Source: Planktomarina sp.
Lineage (GTDB): Bacteria > Pseudomonadota > Alphaproteobacteria > Rhodobacterales > Rhodobacteraceae
Length of the DNA: 45,600 bases
Assembly: GCA_017856985.1 (NCBI GenBank)
Contig: JAFMEA010000016.1
Span: forward strand, 1 to 45,600
Direction of reading: 5' to 3'
Below the pieces are notes generated by a model. It did not search any database and was not told the origin of the DNA. It worked only from the letters and a program-made list of their open reading frames with translations. Position numbers and translations under genes: made by a program. Each line of letters opens with the position of its first letter. Position 1 is the first letter of the stretch. Of the stretch, positions 44,619 through 45,600 are shown in pieces.

Positions 44619-45600
44619 TTAAGATGGGAATCGGCTAGGACTTAAATCTGATAATATTTTTGAGTCAAAGTTTGGTTCTTTTCCGACTGCTACATCTGCG
44701 ATGAATTGTGATGCAGCGGGGGCTGTAAAAAAACCATATCCACCTTGGCCTACAGCCCAAATGAAGCTGCTATCTTTTTGTGCTGGTCCCAATACTAAAC
44801 TTCTGTCTGGCGCAAAGGTGCGCAAGCCTGCCCAAGATGCAACTGGTCGAGTTACGGGCGCAGTGACATAATCTTGATAACGAGCCAAAGCTTCAGCTAG
44901 GTCCAACTCATGAGCCCAGGCATCCATCGGTGGGCTCGGTGTCTCTTCTGCTAAAGATATAATCAAACCGCCAGCATCTGGCTTTGCATACCAACGCTCA
45001 CCGGGTCCAAAGAGTACGGGCCACCCTTTAACGTCTAAATTAGACGGTGGTAAAAGTCTGGCAACGCTTCGCCGCATTGGAGTAAGACCAATTTCAGGAA
45101 TATTGGCCATCTCTGCAACTTTATCTCCCCAGGCTCCAGCCGCATTAATTAGAATTTTGGCCATAAAGGAGCCCTGATCCGTGTCCAGCCGCCAACCGTA
45201 AGACATCTTTTTGATCGATTTTACTTCATGATTTGTCTCAATCTGGCCTCCATTGTCACGGAGTAGACGAGCAAAATTTTGGACCATCATATCTGTATCG
45301 ATGTCTTGTGCTGTCCCACTTACCGCTGCTCTAAGCACATCGTTTTGATTCAGAATTGGAACCATACCCACCGCTTCTCTCATGGAGATTTCAGTGAGGT
45401 CCATTTGTACTAGATCGGATTCATATTGAGTTTCTTCACCACGCAAGCACAACAACATAAACCCACGCGGGCTTAATACCCCGGTTAGGAGGCTATCAAA
45501 GTCCTTACGGCTAGCTTTTGCGAGTGCTATTGTAGATGGGCTGCCGTAGTTTACTTCGTAAAGAGCGGCTGACCTTCCTGAGGAATGATATGCTAGATGT
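44619..45600 (-). CDS. FAD-binding amino-acid/amine dehydrogenase (partial, DauA-like)
   Basis: The gene runs off the right edge, and its 5' end is missing. About 326 C-terminal residues are visible. Reading upstream of the internal ATG at 45458 the frame stays open to the window end and gives the conserved AYHSSGRSAALYEVNYG segment. The DAO family shows such a segment after its FAD dinucleotide-binding part. The C-terminus has RPVASWAGLRTFAPDRSLVLGP and FIWAVGQGGYGFFTAPA, typical of D-arginine dehydrogenase-like (DauA) proteins. Substrate is not certain. It converges with the GcvT-fusion dehydrogenase, 41 bases apart. Confidence 0.85.
   Translation of the reverse strand, partial: HLAYHSSGRSAALYEVNYGSPSTIALAKASRKDFDSLLTGVLSPRGFMLLCLRGEETQYESDLVQMDLTEISMREAVGMVPILNQNDVLRAAVSGTAQDIDTDMMVQNFARLLRDNGGQIETNHEVKSIKKMSYGWRLDTDQGSFMAKILINAAGAWGDKVAEMANIPEIGLTPMRRSVARLLPPSNLDVKGWPVLFGPGERWYAKPDAGGLIISLAEETPSPPMDAWAHELDLAEALARYQDYVTAPVTRPVASWAGLRTFAPDRSLVLGPAQKDSSFIWAVGQGGYGFFTAPAASQFIADVAVGKEPNFDSKILSDLSPSRFPS

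Overview
The window is ordinary, densely packed chromosome of an alphaproteobacterium, most likely a marine member of the Rhodobacterales (Roseobacter-type) with moderately low GC by eye. The evidence is the gene set and its order: divergent ecm and ccrA of the ethylmalonyl-CoA pathway, a one-step phosphatidylcholine synthase (Pcs), a second heat-shock-type sigma factor (RpoH2), a TSUP permease paired with a TIGR02186 protein, a MoeB with a membrane-spanning N-terminus, and a dimethylglycine/sarcosine dehydrogenase-type fusion. No rRNA, tRNA, CRISPR array, prophage, insertion sequence or clearly broken gene was found. Three of the start sites I favour are TTG (xerC, ecm, glnD) and two are GTG (priA, rsmI).

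Layout. 1-5031: truA (-), a lone GNAT acetyltransferase in AT-rich surroundings, and ileS behind a hairpin-bearing leader. 5032-9050: an EamA transporter facing a minus-strand cluster tal, DUF484, xerC, pcs. 9051-16620: priA, then the ethylmalonyl-CoA genes ecm (-) and ccrA (+) diverging from a 413-base control region with a perfect inverted repeat next to ccrA, then a RecD-like helicase. 16649-24783: gshB and rsmI (-) diverge from an LpoA-like lipoprotein, glnD and murJ (+); murJ meets a rhomboid-fold gene that lacks the catalytic residues. 24857-27565: trpS, a universal stress protein, nfuA (behind an Irr-type palindrome and a promoter) and rimI. 27740-32623: a four-gene BMP-type nucleoside ABC importer with a terminator hairpin after the binding-protein gene. 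32731-34415: TSUP permease and TIGR02186 protein. 34463-35559: a phosphatase and cobU (-), probably cobalamin salvage. 35653-39250: rpoH2, coaBC, dut and moeB. 39273-41799: an M3 peptidase facing an SH3-domain exported protein. 42079-45600: a dimethylglycine/sarcosine dehydrogenase-like protein facing a second FAD amine/amino-acid dehydrogenase that runs off the right edge.

How the genes fit together. Ecm and CcrA are two core steps of acetyl-CoA assimilation through the ethylmalonyl-CoA pathway. Ecm needs adenosylcobalamin, and CobU with its coupled phosphatase belongs to cobalamin salvage. The BMP importer, the FAD dehydrogenases and the EamA exporter point to use of dissolved organic nitrogen compounds. 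NfuA delivers Fe-S clusters, and its promoter carries a near-consensus iron control element. The remaining genes are translation, replication-restart, envelope and nitrogen-signalling housekeeping.

I did not find a convincing undescribed multi-gene system. The best leads are the ccrA inverted repeat, the Irr-type box at nfuA, the conserved but uncharacterised TSUP/TIGR02186 pair, the protease-dead rhomboid, the structured ileS leader with an overlapping short reading frame, and a 33-codon reading frame before the stress protein gene.
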